Source: Saprospiraceae bacterium (GTDB lineage: Bacteria > Bacteroidota > Bacteroidia > Chitinophagales > Saprospiraceae). Taken from it: a stretch of 64,000 nucleotides of DNA. A program made the position numbers and the translations under genes. Positions 55,880-64,000 of this stretch are shown here, one piece after another (position 1 is the stretch's first letter; every line of letters starts with the position of its first letter). Below the pieces are notes generated by a model. The model was not told the DNA's origin. It ran no database searches and worked only from the letters and a program-made list of their open reading frames with translations. The DNA is taken from contig JALSGS010000059.1 of the NCBI GenBank assembly GCA_026982695.1, positions 1 through 64,000 of the forward strand, in the 5' to 3' direction.

Positions 55880-57223
55880 TTAGCTCAACTCATCGAGTTT
55901 GTCTTGTACCAGTTGGCACACCGCTTGGCGCACCGGCTCATCGGGCATGCGGTCGAGCACTTCTGCTACAAAGGCAAATTGCAACAACTTGCGCGCTTCT
56001 TTTTCCGAAAGGCCACGCGTGCGCAAATAGAATATGGCGTTTTCGTCGAGTTGACCGATGGTCGCACCATGGCTACAGCGCACATCATCGGCAAATATCT
56101 CGAGTTGGGGTTTGGCATCCATTACCGCCGTAGGCGACAGCAGCAACGTACTGTTTTGCTGGAAAGCATTGGTCTTTTGTGCATCGGGACGCACCAATAC
56201 TTTGCCGTTAAAGACGCCACGCGCCTTGCCCATGACGATCCCCTTGTATAGCTCATTGCTCTGGCAATGAGGCACGGCATGATCCATAAAAGTCTGGTTG
56301 TCGACGTGTTGTTCGCCACCCAACAAATACACGCCATTGAGAAAGGTCTCTGTATTAGATGCTTCCAAAATGACATCCTGGTTGTTGCGCACCAGCATAC
56401 CACCCAGATCAGTAGCATAGCTGTAGTACCGACTGTCACGTGCTTGCGTTACAGCACAATAGTTGATTTGACGCCCCCAAGCACCCTCTCGTTGTAGCCG
56501 ATAGTGATGCACTTCTGCATTTGCTGCTACGCGCACTTGCGTGGTGGCACAAGTAAAATACCGAGGCGCTGCAGTGCCTTGCGGCAAATAGTGCTCAATG
56601 AAAGTCAGCTTGCTATTGGGATGTGCATCTACAAAAAGCTGAGGTGCCTGCACGAAGGGCTCATCTTGCTCTGTGGCAATAAACACGCAATGGACAGGTA
56701 GGTCGATGCATGCGCTTGCTGCAGTTTGCAGCAGCATCCCATCCTGGCTCAAGGCAGTATTGAGTGTGACGAAGGGATTGACGTGTGAGAGGCGCTGTTT
56801 GAGCACTTGTACTACCCACTCGTTGCCATGCCGATCTACTGCTTCAACAAGTGGCTGAAGCGTCAGGCCTTTGGGCCATTCACTCAGCGGTGTGGACAGC
56901 TCGGGCTGCCATATGCCGTTGACGAACACGATGCGCAAAGCATCCAGCCCGTCAAAGAAAGCGCGTGAGAGGTCTTCAGCAGCTATAGGCACAGCACGCC
57001 CGAGTGCCCACGTCTCATTAGTGATCGCACTGACACTGGTGTATTTCCAATCTTCATCGCGGCGTGTGGGGAAACGCACCGCGGGCAAACGCTCAATAGC
57101 AGCTCGACGCAAAGTGGCCCAACGCGATGCCTGTTGCCCATTTGAGCCCAGCATCTGTAGGGCCAGCTGCTGAAAGTGAGTCAACAAATCTTTTTGCGTA
57201 TGTACAGATGTCGTAATGGCCAT
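55880..57223 (-). CDS. sufD: SufD scaffold subunit
   Basis: 447 residues from the ATG at 57223 (the frame is open to 57274, but the family pattern begins later). The beta-helix core has RFPTRRDEDWKYTSVS at the start and the conserved C-terminal DVRCSHGATIGQLDENAIFYLRTRGLSEKEAR. With SufB and SufC it forms the scaffold on which clusters are built. It follows sufC by 51 bp. Confidence 0.95.
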   Translation of the reverse strand: MAITTSVHTQKDLLTHFQQLALQMLGSNGQQASRWATLRRAAIERLPAVRFPTRRDEDWKYTSVSAITNETWALGRAVPIAAEDLSRAFFDGLDALRIVFVNGIWQPELSTPLSEWPKGLTLQPLVEAVDRHGNEWVVQVLKQRLSHVNPFVTLNTALSQDGMLLQTAASACIDLPVHCVFIATEQDEPFVQAPQLFVDAHPNSKLTFIEHYLPQGTAAPRYFTCATTQVRVAANAEVHHYRLQREGAWGRQINYCAVTQARDSRYYSYATDLGGMLVRNNQDVILEASNTETFLNGVYLLGGEQHVDNQTFMDHAVPHCQSNELYKGIVMGKARGVFNGKVLVRPDAQKTNAFQQNSTLLLSPTAVMDAKPQLEIFADDVRCSHGATIGQLDENAIFYLRTRGLSEKEARKLLQFAFVAEVLDRMPDEPVRQAVCQLVQDKLDELS

Positions 57224-57274
57224 GGATGTGTTCGCTTTTAAATACTCAATAATTCTCTTCTGAAAATACCACAC

Positions 57275-58030
57275 TCAGCCTGCCGCCACTTCTTCCTTGA
57301 TCCAGTCATAGCCACGTGCTTCCAGCTCAAGCGCTAGCTCTTTTCCACCCGAACGCACAATGCGGCCATCGTAGAGTACGTGTACATAGTCGGGCACAAT
57401 ATAGTTGAGTAAGCGCTGGTAATGCGTCACAATGATAAAAGCACGCTCAGGGCTGCGCAACTTATTGACGGCATCTGCTACGATGCGCAGCGCATCGATG
57501 TCGAGGCCCGAGTCAGTTTCGTCGAGGATGGCTAAAGTAGGCTCGAGCAAGGCCATTTGTAACATCTCGTTGCGCTTTTTTTCACCACCGCTAAAGCCCT
57601 CGTTGAGCGAGCGCCTCAACACCGACTCATCCATGCCGAGCATGCGGAGTCGTTCGCGAATAAATTTGAGCATCTGCGCAGGACCCAGCTCCTCTTGTCC
57701 TCGCACTACGCGCATAGCATTGATTGCCGACTTGAGAAAAGTAGCCATACTCACTCCTGGAATTTCTACAGGATATTGAAATGCCATAAAAACTCCTGCA
57801 TGAGCTCGCTCATCCACTTCCATGTCGAGCAGATCTTGTCCATTAAAAATAACCTCTCCTTGTGTCACTTCGTAATCTTCTCGCCCAGCTAACACGTTGG
57901 CTAGCGTGCTCTTGCCCGATCCATTGGGGCCCATAATGGCGTGTACTTCGCCTGCGTTTACCTGCAAGTTTATTCCTCTCAGGATTTCTTTGTCTTCTAC
58001 GGAAACGTGCAAATTTTTGATTGTGAGCAT
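57275..58030 (-). CDS. sufC: SufC ATPase
   Basis: 251 residues, an ABC ATPase: Walker A GPNGSGKS (34-41), the SufC-type signature GFSGGEKKRNEM and Walker B LAILDETDSGLD. It powers conformational change of the SufBCD complex. It is 46 bp downstream of sufB. Confidence 0.97.
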   Translation of the reverse strand: MLTIKNLHVSVEDKEILRGINLQVNAGEVHAIMGPNGSGKSTLANVLAGREDYEVTQGEVIFNGQDLLDMEVDERAHAGVFMAFQYPVEIPGVSMATFLKSAINAMRVVRGQEELGPAQMLKFIRERLRMLGMDESVLRRSLNEGFSGGEKKRNEMLQMALLEPTLAILDETDSGLDIDALRIVADAVNKLRSPERAFIIVTHYQRLLNYIVPDYVHVLYDGRIVRSGGKELALELEARGYDWIKEEVAAG

Positions 58031-58076
58031 TGGTCTTGTAATTTTTTTAACAACTTAAAAAGGGGCAACAGCCCGA

Positions 58077-59522
58077 TCATCCCACACTTCCTTCTAAACT
58101 GATGGCTAACAGTTTTTGCGCCTCAGCGGCAAACTCCATGGGTAGTTCTTGGAAAACTTCCTTGCAATAGCCGTTCACGATCATGTTGATGGCATCTTCC
58201 TCACTCAATCCCCGCTGTTGGAGGTAAAAGAGTTGATCTTCACCAATCTTGGAAGTAGTGGCCTCGTGCTCTACGCGCGCCGTATCGTTTTCCACTTCCA
58301 GGTAGGGGAAGGTATGTGCGCCACATTTATCACCCATCAGCAGTGAGTCGCACTGCGAAAAATTGTGGGCATTGGTGGCACGCTTGCCAATCTTCACAAG
58401 ACCGCGATACGAATTTTGGCTATAGCCGGCAGAGATCCCTTTCGACACGATAGTACTACGCGTGTTTTTGCCAATGTGGATCATCTTGGTGCCCGTATCG
58501 GCTTGTTGGCGGTTGTTGGTAACTGCCACGCTGTAAAACTCGCCGATACTATCATCACCTTTGAGAATGCACGAGGGGTACTTCCAGGTAATGGCAGAAC
58601 CCGTTTCTACCTGCGTCCACGAGATGCGCGAGCGTTTTCCTGCACACAACCCACGTTTGGTGACAAAGTTGTAGATTCCACCTTTGCCGTCTTTATCACC
58701 TGGATACCAGTTTTGCACTGTAGAGTACTTGATGTAGGCATCGTCCATAGCGATCAGCTCTACTACGGCTGCATGGAGCTGATTTTCGTCGCGCATCGGA
58801 GCGGTGCAACCTTCCAGATAGCTGACATAGCTGCCCGCTTCAGCTACAATGAGTGTGCGTTCAAACTGGCCTGTATTGGCAGCATTGATGCGGAAATAAG
58901 TGCTCAACTCCATGGGGCAGCGCACCCCTTTGGGGATATACACAAAGGAACCATCGCTGAACACTGCCGAGTTGAGCGCCGCAAAGAAATTGTCGGTATA
59001 AGGCACTACTGTACCCAGATACTTGCGCACCAGCTCGGGATGTTCTTTAACGGCCTCAGAGAAAGAACAGAAGATAATACCCAATTCGGCCAGTTTCTCC
59101 TTGTAAGTAGTAGCCACCGAGACGCTGTCGAGCACAGCATCTACAGCGACTCCTGCCAGTAGCTTTTGCTCTTCTAATGGGATACCTAAGCGCTCAAAAG
59201 TGCGCAGCAACTCGGGGTCCACCTCGTCTAAGCTATTGTACTTGGGCTTTTTCTTAGGAGAAGCATAATAGATAATATCCTGGTAGTCAATGGGGTCGTA
59301 GTGTACATTGGCCCAATGCGGCTCTTTCAGCGTCAGCCAATGGCGATAGGCCTTGAGTCGAAACTCGAGCAGCCATTCGGGCTCTTCCTTCTTTGCCGAA
59401 AGGCGACGGATGATGTCCTCGTTGAGCCCTTTGGGAAAAACTTCCGTCTCAATATCGGTCGTGAAGCCATATTTGTACTCACTACGGGTGTGGGCTTCGA
59501 GAGTTTGCATGCTATCGCTCAT
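58077..59522 (-). CDS. sufB: SufB scaffold subunit
   Basis: 481 residues. The conserved parts [24 protein letters not shown]-like segments and the C-terminal core with [18 protein letters not shown] and [17 protein letters not shown] fit SufB. It is the first gene of the operon sufB-C-D-S-E-DUF59-Rrf2. The ATG at 59522 is preceded by a 936-bp spacer. Confidence 0.97.
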   Translation of the reverse strand: MSDSMQTLEAHTRSEYKYGFTTDIETEVFPKGLNEDIIRRLSAKKEEPEWLLEFRLKAYRHWLTLKEPHWANVHYDPIDYQDIIYYASPKKKPKYNSLDEVDPELLRTFERLGIPLEEQKLLAGVAVDAVLDSVSVATTYKEKLAELGIIFCSFSEAVKEHPELVRKYLGTVVPYTDNFFAALNSAVFSDGSFVYIPKGVRCPMELSTYFRINAANTGQFERTLIVAEAGSYVSYLEGCTAPMRDENQLHAAVVELIAMDDAYIKYSTVQNWYPGDKDGKGGIYNFVTKRGLCAGKRSRISWTQVETGSAITWKYPSCILKGDDSIGEFYSVAVTNNRQQADTGTKMIHIGKNTRSTIVSKGISAGYSQNSYRGLVKIGKRATNAHNFSQCDSLLMGDKCGAHTFPYLEVENDTARVEHEATTSKIGEDQLFYLQQRGLSEEDAINMIVNGYCKEVFQELPMEFAAEAQKLLAISLEGSVG

Positions 59523-59620
59523 GGACGAATCTTTTAAAAAAAGACAACTAATTGAATATCAATCAAAAAAACCAAAAACAAGGTTGGGTTATTTAGACTA
59601 AGTTTTGATTCGAGCCGCAA

Positions 59621-59640
59621 TTTATACAAAAAAGTATAAA
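59621..59640. promoter_or_regulatory. Candidate operator of the suf operon
   Basis: TTTATAC-AAAAAA-GTATAAA is a perfect 7-bp inverted repeat with a 6-nt spacer, about 100 bp upstream of sufB. Its shape suits a dimeric Rrf2-type or other regulator. No exact -7 box is seen nearby. Confidence 0.35.
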
Positions 59641-59782
59641 TAAGGTTCACTTCTCCTTTTAGAGAGTAAAAAAATCACTCTTCGACGAGCTCCAAATAGC
59701 AAACCGTACACCGCCGAGTTCCTCTGCGCAGTTTTAGGAGGAGTGATCACCCGCTGAGTTGGCAAATTCAACTCTTTCGCTG

Positions 59783-60144
59783 CTAAGGTAATGTGGAAGC
59801 AATATCTCCAAATAGCCAATGTGGGCCATGCACTGCTACCACCAAACCAGCGATGTCATCCAGCGCATCCTCCAAACCATTGACAATCAAACTACGGTAG
59901 GCATCCATCAAAACGCCGGTATGCGTTGGGCCTGGGGCACCGAGTTGATTGTTGATACCTGCAAGGTAGCCTCGACCTGTAGAGCATTGACCTCGAGTTT
60001 AACAATGAGGCCATTGTAGGGGCTAGTCGCCTTAGCCAGATGTTCTGCCTGCCAGCATGCATAAGCCTGCAGTGCAACACGCGATACCGCGGGCCACGCA
60101 TTTTGCCGCAAGGCAACTATGGCAGGCATCTTCATGGCCGGCAT
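59783..60144 (-). pseudogene. Possible decayed gene or two small coupled frames
   Basis: A 78-codon frame (60144-59908) ends at a TGA that overlaps an ATG of a second 41-codon frame (59908-59783) in the TGATG manner. The second frame is also open 31 codons further upstream, so the two frames overlap over a broad stretch. Both have plausible protein composition (AEHLAKATSPYNGLIVKLEV; VNGLEDALDDIAGLVVAV). I recognise no family. A frame-shifted relic or tiny coupled genes are equally possible. Confidence 0.25.
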
Positions 60145-60390
60145 CAGCTTGCTACTTACCTGTATTGTCGGACAAAAGCACGTTGAGCTTGCGCGTGCGC
60201 GACCCGCTAAATACCATGCGTTTCAAACTACACACCGCCGACAGTCAGCTCGAACAAGAGCTGTGACAGCGACGCATGGTGCGTGCGGCAAGCATGTCGT
60301 TTACTTATCGATTCAGCCACATGCAAAATGGCGGAGCACACAGGCCACGGGAAACACCCGACATGGAAAAAATAGGGTTCTAAATAAAGC

Positions 60391-60429
60391 AAACTGGCAG
60401 CACAGCACATCACGTTCTACTGCCAGTTT
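60391..60429 (-). terminator. Hairpin after porW
   Basis: AAACTGGCAG (60391-60400) pairs with CTGCCAGTTT (60420-60429), a 10-bp stem with a 19-nt loop, 30 bp past the porW stop. Confidence 0.65.
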
Positions 60430-60458
60430 GCCTCTTTTCCATGCGTCACTTCTCTACC

Positions 60459-63400
60459 TCATTGGCCATTGACCTGCCCCAAATAGTAAGTCTCAAAGAA
60501 GGCGCGATAACCATCGAGTGATTTCTGCTTGAGCACCTCGCGATAGTTGTTTTGAGTAATGGGATATACTTCGAAAGGAATGTCTTGTTTGACAAATTCC
60601 TCTTTATTGGCCATAACTCCTTCGTAATAGGCCATGGCTTTTTCTTTGTTGGGGAAACGGCGAATGACGATCAGTGGCAATTTGGTCGGATCGTTAGGCG
60701 GGCCCAGATAGATGTTGGAAATGCGCAGCTTATCCAGGCGGTGGTATTTGCCGTTGTAGTCGGCAATGTTGGCCTTGGCCTGGTTGAGTTGTACACCTGG
60801 TTCAAACACGGCCAATACGTAGTGCAATTTGCCTTCCTCGTACTTGAAAGGGGAATCTTTAAGCGCATCCTTTCCTTGCGTGAGGCTGGCTATAGGTGCC
60901 TTGCCCACTTTGACACCCAACAGACGCAGAATCTCCCGAGCACGCACGGCCTCAGGAGTGTCGGGCCAACGGCCAATGAGGTCTTTCAGCGCATTGACAT
61001 AGGCATCTTTTCCCTGTACAGCACCCAAGCTCATCGCTTTGAGCAAGGCAAAGCGCGGCATTAATTCGTGTTTGGAGCCAAACTTGGGCCCTACTTGATC
61101 TACTCGCTGAATCACCTGTTCGTATTGGCCTTGCTCAAAAAGCGCATAGGTCTGTTGATAATAGTTCGCTACTTCTTGCTGTTTGTCTTGAAATGCCCGT
61201 GCATAATTGGGATCGGACAACAAACGCGCATAATCGGAAGTGGGATATTGGGCGACGATCAGCTCTTTGTACTGGTTGGCTTTTTGGGTATTGCCCATTT
61301 CCGAATAAGTCAGATAGAGCAGATAGAGCGCATCGAGTTTGTAAGGATTATCGGGATAGCGCTTCAGGAGTTGCTCTAGCGTAGCGGCAGCTTTGTCGTA
61401 TGCTTGCAGTTTTTGGCGGTACAGCCCGCCCAACTTGAACATGGCTTCCATGATGGTGGTATGCGCTTTTTGCACTTCTTCTTCCGTATCGGGCACATCG
61501 GCTAAGATTGAAGAGAGGTCTTCCTCACTGACTTGTACGGCGACTTGGTCCTCGACACCTTCGACTGTCTCATCGTGCGCACCTTTTATCTTACTTGCCA
61601 GCCGCCAGTTATCGACTAAGGGGCGATCGCCCCATACGCGCTTGAAGTCGCGCAGCCCTTTGCGCAATGCGCGATCATCATAGGCAAAAAAAGACGAGCT
61701 ACCTGATGTAGCTAAAGGTACGGCTCGTGCTCCATTGGTGCCAGCCATAGCGATACTTCCTGCACGTGGATTGTTTTTATTGATCGTCGAAGCGGGGGTG
61801 ACTCCTTTCGAGTTGGCCAGTAGTGCTTGGCGGCGGCGTTCTTCCTGTTCTTTTTTGATGCGCTTGGCCAGTTTGAGTTTTTCGGCTTCCGACATGCGGC
61901 TAATTGCCAATAGGCTATCCTGCAATTCGATAGTTTGGATATACTTGGCTATATCTGTAAGGTGATCGGCCAGGCGTTTCACCGCCGCATAGCGCGGATG
62001 TTGCTTACTCATGGCCTGTAAGGCAGCTTCGTAGCCGTCTTTGGCTTCTACATAGCGCCCATCTTCGAAATACAGATCGGCCAGCATCAGATACGATTCG
62101 GCCTTTTGAGCCTGGTCTTGAGTATTGGTCTGAACCGATTGTTGCAGCCAAGCTATAGCTTGATCCCTTTTGCCATTGTCCAGCGCAATTTTGGCCATGA
62201 TAAAATAGATGCGATCGTGATAATCGGTGTTCTTTTCATCTTTGAGCATGCGTTGTAGCTGCTGGATGGCAGTCTCGGCAGTCTCCTGCTTATTAAGCCA
62301 GCGCATGTACACCTGATTGAGCTGGGCATTGAATACCAGCTCATAAGTAGCGCCTGATTTGCCCACCAACTCAAAGGCTCGTGCCGCTTTAGCCGTGCGG
62401 CCCAACTGTTGTAGGAGTTGCCCTTTGATGAAGTAATAGCGCGCCTTTTCAGGGCCACGTCGTGTACGCGTAATGGCTTCATCGAGCCAGGGCAAGGCTT
62501 CTACTGGCTTGTTTTCCTTGAGGTACAGCCATGCTAATGCCAGTGCCACCTCTTTGCGCAACTCCTCATAAGTACCTTCCGACTCCATCATCTGGGTCAG
62601 GATTCGATGTGCTTCAGTCGTGCGGCCCCGTTCTGTATAGGCACGCGCCAGCCACAGCATTCCTTCGTGATAGGCTGGGCGGTGTTTGATCTTATCGAGG
62701 GGGCCATGCTGGGATTGCCCAACAAACGATTGAGCACCTACTGTTCCTAGGCGAATCATTCCACCCGTATCGACTGGGTTGGACTGTACCACGGGCTCAG
62801 CTGGCGGGTCGGTTTCTTGACTCTGTTGCGACACTTCCTTTTTGGGTGGCTGATCGGTAGCGGGAGTGGCTTTCTTCGTACGCGCAGGAAGGGTTTTGCC
62901 TTTTTTACGCGCTTTGCGCAGACGCGCGATCTCTTTTTTGTAGCGCTTGCGCTCCTTTTCGCGCTCTTTGCGCTTCCTTTTAATCTCCTTTTCGCGTTCC
63001 TTGCGCGTTTTTTCACGAGTTTTTTTGGCCACTTTTATGGCCTTCTTTCGCTGTGATGGGGTGGGTTTGTCTTTTTTTACAGCTGATTGGTCTTTTATGG
63101 GGTTATCTGGTGGAAATTCCTCAACCAGATATTCCAAAGTCGCTTCGGCCGACTCGTAATCCCTTTTCAAAAACTGCGCTTTACCCATCAGCAAGTAGCA
63201 ATCGTCAGTCCAACGGCTGGAACGATGCAAAGTCACTACTCTCGACACTTTTTTTATGGCTTCATCCAAAGAGCCACTTACCGATCGGACATTATCTGCT
63301 GCCATGTAAGGATACAGTGGCAGCAAGGCATTGAAGTTGTCTTGGTGTTGCTCATTGAGTGCCCACAGTGCCTCGTCGAGCAAGACAGTAGCATTGTAAT

Positions 63401-63554
63401 ACCCATTATAGCGCGCCGTAGTGTTCTCGTACAACTTACCTAAAGCCGAACGCGAGCCCTTCTTTTTTTCCGTCACGCAGCCCACCAACCAAGTACTGGC
63501 CAAGACGACCACAATCCAGGTGACTATCCTTCTTCGAAGCAACATCAGTCTCAT
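60459..63554 (-). CDS. porW: Type IX secretion lipoprotein PorW/SprE
   Basis: 1031 residues. A lipoprotein signal ending WLVGC (Cys about 26) precedes TPR-like arrays: SSRWTDDCYLLMGKAQFLKRDYESA (about 115-140), AYHEGMLWLARAYTERGRTTEA, YDKAAATLEQLLKRYPDNPYKLDALYLLYLTYSEMGN. The end (LKQKSLDGYRAFFETYYLGQ) matches the family. Residues about 163-225 form a Lys/Arg/Glu-rich helical segment. PorW/SprE is an outer-membrane-associated component of T9SS needed for secretion and gliding. It is divergent from an M23 peptidase gene, a common Bacteroidota arrangement. Confidence 0.88.
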   Translation of the reverse strand: MRLMLLRRRIVTWIVVVLASTWLVGCVTEKKKGSRSALGKLYENTTARYNGYYNATVLLDEALWALNEQHQDNFNALLPLYPYMAADNVRSVSGSLDEAIKKVSRVVTLHRSSRWTDDCYLLMGKAQFLKRDYESAEATLEYLVEEFPPDNPIKDQSAVKKDKPTPSQRKKAIKVAKKTREKTRKEREKEIKRKRKEREKERKRYKKEIARLRKARKKGKTLPARTKKATPATDQPPKKEVSQQSQETDPPAEPVVQSNPVDTGGMIRLGTVGAQSFVGQSQHGPLDKIKHRPAYHEGMLWLARAYTERGRTTEAHRILTQMMESEGTYEELRKEVALALAWLYLKENKPVEALPWLDEAITRTRRGPEKARYYFIKGQLLQQLGRTAKAARAFELVGKSGATYELVFNAQLNQVYMRWLNKQETAETAIQQLQRMLKDEKNTDYHDRIYFIMAKIALDNGKRDQAIAWLQQSVQTNTQDQAQKAESYLMLADLYFEDGRYVEAKDGYEAALQAMSKQHPRYAAVKRLADHLTDIAKYIQTIELQDSLLAISRMSEAEKLKLAKRIKKEQEERRRQALLANSKGVTPASTINKNNPRAGSIAMAGTNGARAVPLATSGSSSFFAYDDRALRKGLRDFKRVWGDRPLVDNWRLASKIKGAHDETVEGVEDQVAVQVSEEDLSSILADVPDTEEEVQKAHTTIMEAMFKLGGLYRQKLQAYDKAAATLEQLLKRYPDNPYKLDALYLLYLTYSEMGNTQKANQYKELIVAQYPTSDYARLLSDPNYARAFQDKQQEVANYYQQTYALFEQGQYEQVIQRVDQVGPKFGSKHELMPRFALLKAMSLGAVQGKDAYVNALKDLIGRWPDTPEAVRAREILRLLGVKVGKAPIASLTQGKDALKDSPFKYEEGKLHYVLAVFEPGVQLNQAKANIADYNGKYHRLDKLRISNIYLGPPNDPTKLPLIVIRRFPNKEKAMAYYEGVMANKEEFVKQDIPFEVYPITQNNYREVLKQKSLDGYRAFFETYYLGQVNGQ

Positions 63555-63808
63555 TTAAGTGTTGGGAATTGGCCCTAATGGAATTAATTCCGAATTTTGA
63601 GTTCGTTTTTTGCGTGCAGCAACATCTGCCCTCTGCTTACACAAAAACGGATCCACATGTCACGCAAAGAAAGCTCATTAGCAAGACTTACACCACATAA
63701 TCGCGATCATTACTCATGTGCTTTAGGGCAAATAACAGGTGTGTGCAAGATGCTTGCTAAGCACTAAACATGCTAATGGCAAAAATATTTTAAATAGCAA
63801 GAACAATA

Positions 63809-64000
63809 ATGGCCATGTCTCAAGACAATACGGAGCAACGAAGCTGGCGCGAGCGCTTGCAACATACCTATAGGCTCGTGATTATGAACAACGAGACCTT
63901 CGAGGAGGTCGGCTCTTATCGCCTCTCTTTGCTCAATGTCTACATACTACTCTCTACCTTGATTGTGAGTGTAGTGGTGATTATCCTCTTACTCATTGCC
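63809..64000 (+). CDS. M23 family metallopeptidase, N-terminal part (3' end outside window)
   Basis: 64 codons to the right edge. The start (ATG at 63809, or 63815) is followed by RERLQHTYRLVIMNNETFEEVGSYRLS and one TM helix (about residues 46-64), the characteristic N-terminus of Bacteroidota membrane-anchored M23 peptidases. The zinc-binding peptidase domain is outside the window. It should act on peptidoglycan in the periplasm. Confidence 0.75.
   Translation, partial: MAMSQDNTEQRSWRERLQHTYRLVIMNNETFEEVGSYRLSLLNVYILLSTLIVSVVVIILLLIA

Larger units (their letters stand above)
59523..60458. other. Spacer with suf promoter region and degenerate frames
   Basis: 936 bp. The left side must hold the suf promoter; the dyad at 59621-59640 and a short TTAG-A-CTAA dyad (59593-59601) are possible control sites. 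The middle (59783-60290) has several coherent but broken frames on the minus strand (see separate entry). The right end has the porW terminator. Confidence 0.5.

Overview
The window is chromosomal DNA of a Bacteroidota bacterium, most likely a free-living, gliding-type lineage such as Saprospiria, Chitinophagia or Cytophagia; the order cannot be fixed from sequence alone. The evidence is type IX secretion (T9SS) genes (PorP/SprF-like, PorW/SprE), a T9SS-sorted FG-GAP/ASPIC protein, a DUF2723 glycosyltransferase, a DUF6427 membrane protein, a CCDC81-type HU domain joined to a SPOR domain, and promoter elements of the phylum type (TAnnTTTG). The window is mostly housekeeping with islands of accessory genes.

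Layout. 1-3691: 5' part of a giant modular surface protein (minus strand, continues off the left edge). 4134-8936: DUF3467 protein, then an adaptor, MacB-like permease and TolC-like exporter set that lacks an ATPase. 9350-16727: HU/SPOR protein, metallophosphatase, argS, glnS and a persulfide-dioxygenase-like MBL/rhodanese protein with a CRP/FNR-like site ahead of it. 16728-18482: AT-rich gene graveyard with a tyrosine-recombinase relic and a probable IS4-type transposase relic. 18483-28544: murQ, then a compact cassette (PqqD-like, ATP-grasp ligase, fold-III PLP decarboxylase, urea-transporter/M23 fusion, TPR plus beta-barrel protein, TPR protein) running by 4-bp overlaps into xseA, followed by purQ. 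28674-34605: DsbD with a doubled N-terminal domain, PorP/SprF-like protein, possible small RNA, bactofilin, AtpZ-like protein, membrane protein and biotin carrier. 34608-39201: hypothetical gene, two tRNA-Glu genes, gap-pgk, DUF6427. 39392-46960: fused ftcD, a metal permease/DtxR fusion with a palindromic operator in its promoter, a 42-residue membrane protein plus sodium:solute symporter, an RsmB-like methyltransferase and rpiB. 47050-53104: DUF2723 and FG-GAP/ASPIC proteins. 53212-59522: suf operon sufB-C-D-S-E, a DUF59 gene and an Rrf2 regulator as last gene. 59523-64000: degenerate spacer, porW/sprE and, divergently, the start of an M23 peptidase gene.

How the genes work together. The suf genes form one iron-sulfur assembly operon, probably governed by its own Rrf2 protein. 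gap and pgk are consecutive glycolytic steps. The most unusual unit is 19476-26487: a peptide-binding PqqD-like protein, a carboxylate-amine ligase and an amino-acid-decarboxylase-type enzyme joined to envelope proteins, one of which fuses a urea-channel-like membrane domain to a cell-wall peptidase. Its product is unknown; I regard it as the best candidate for an undescribed system here.
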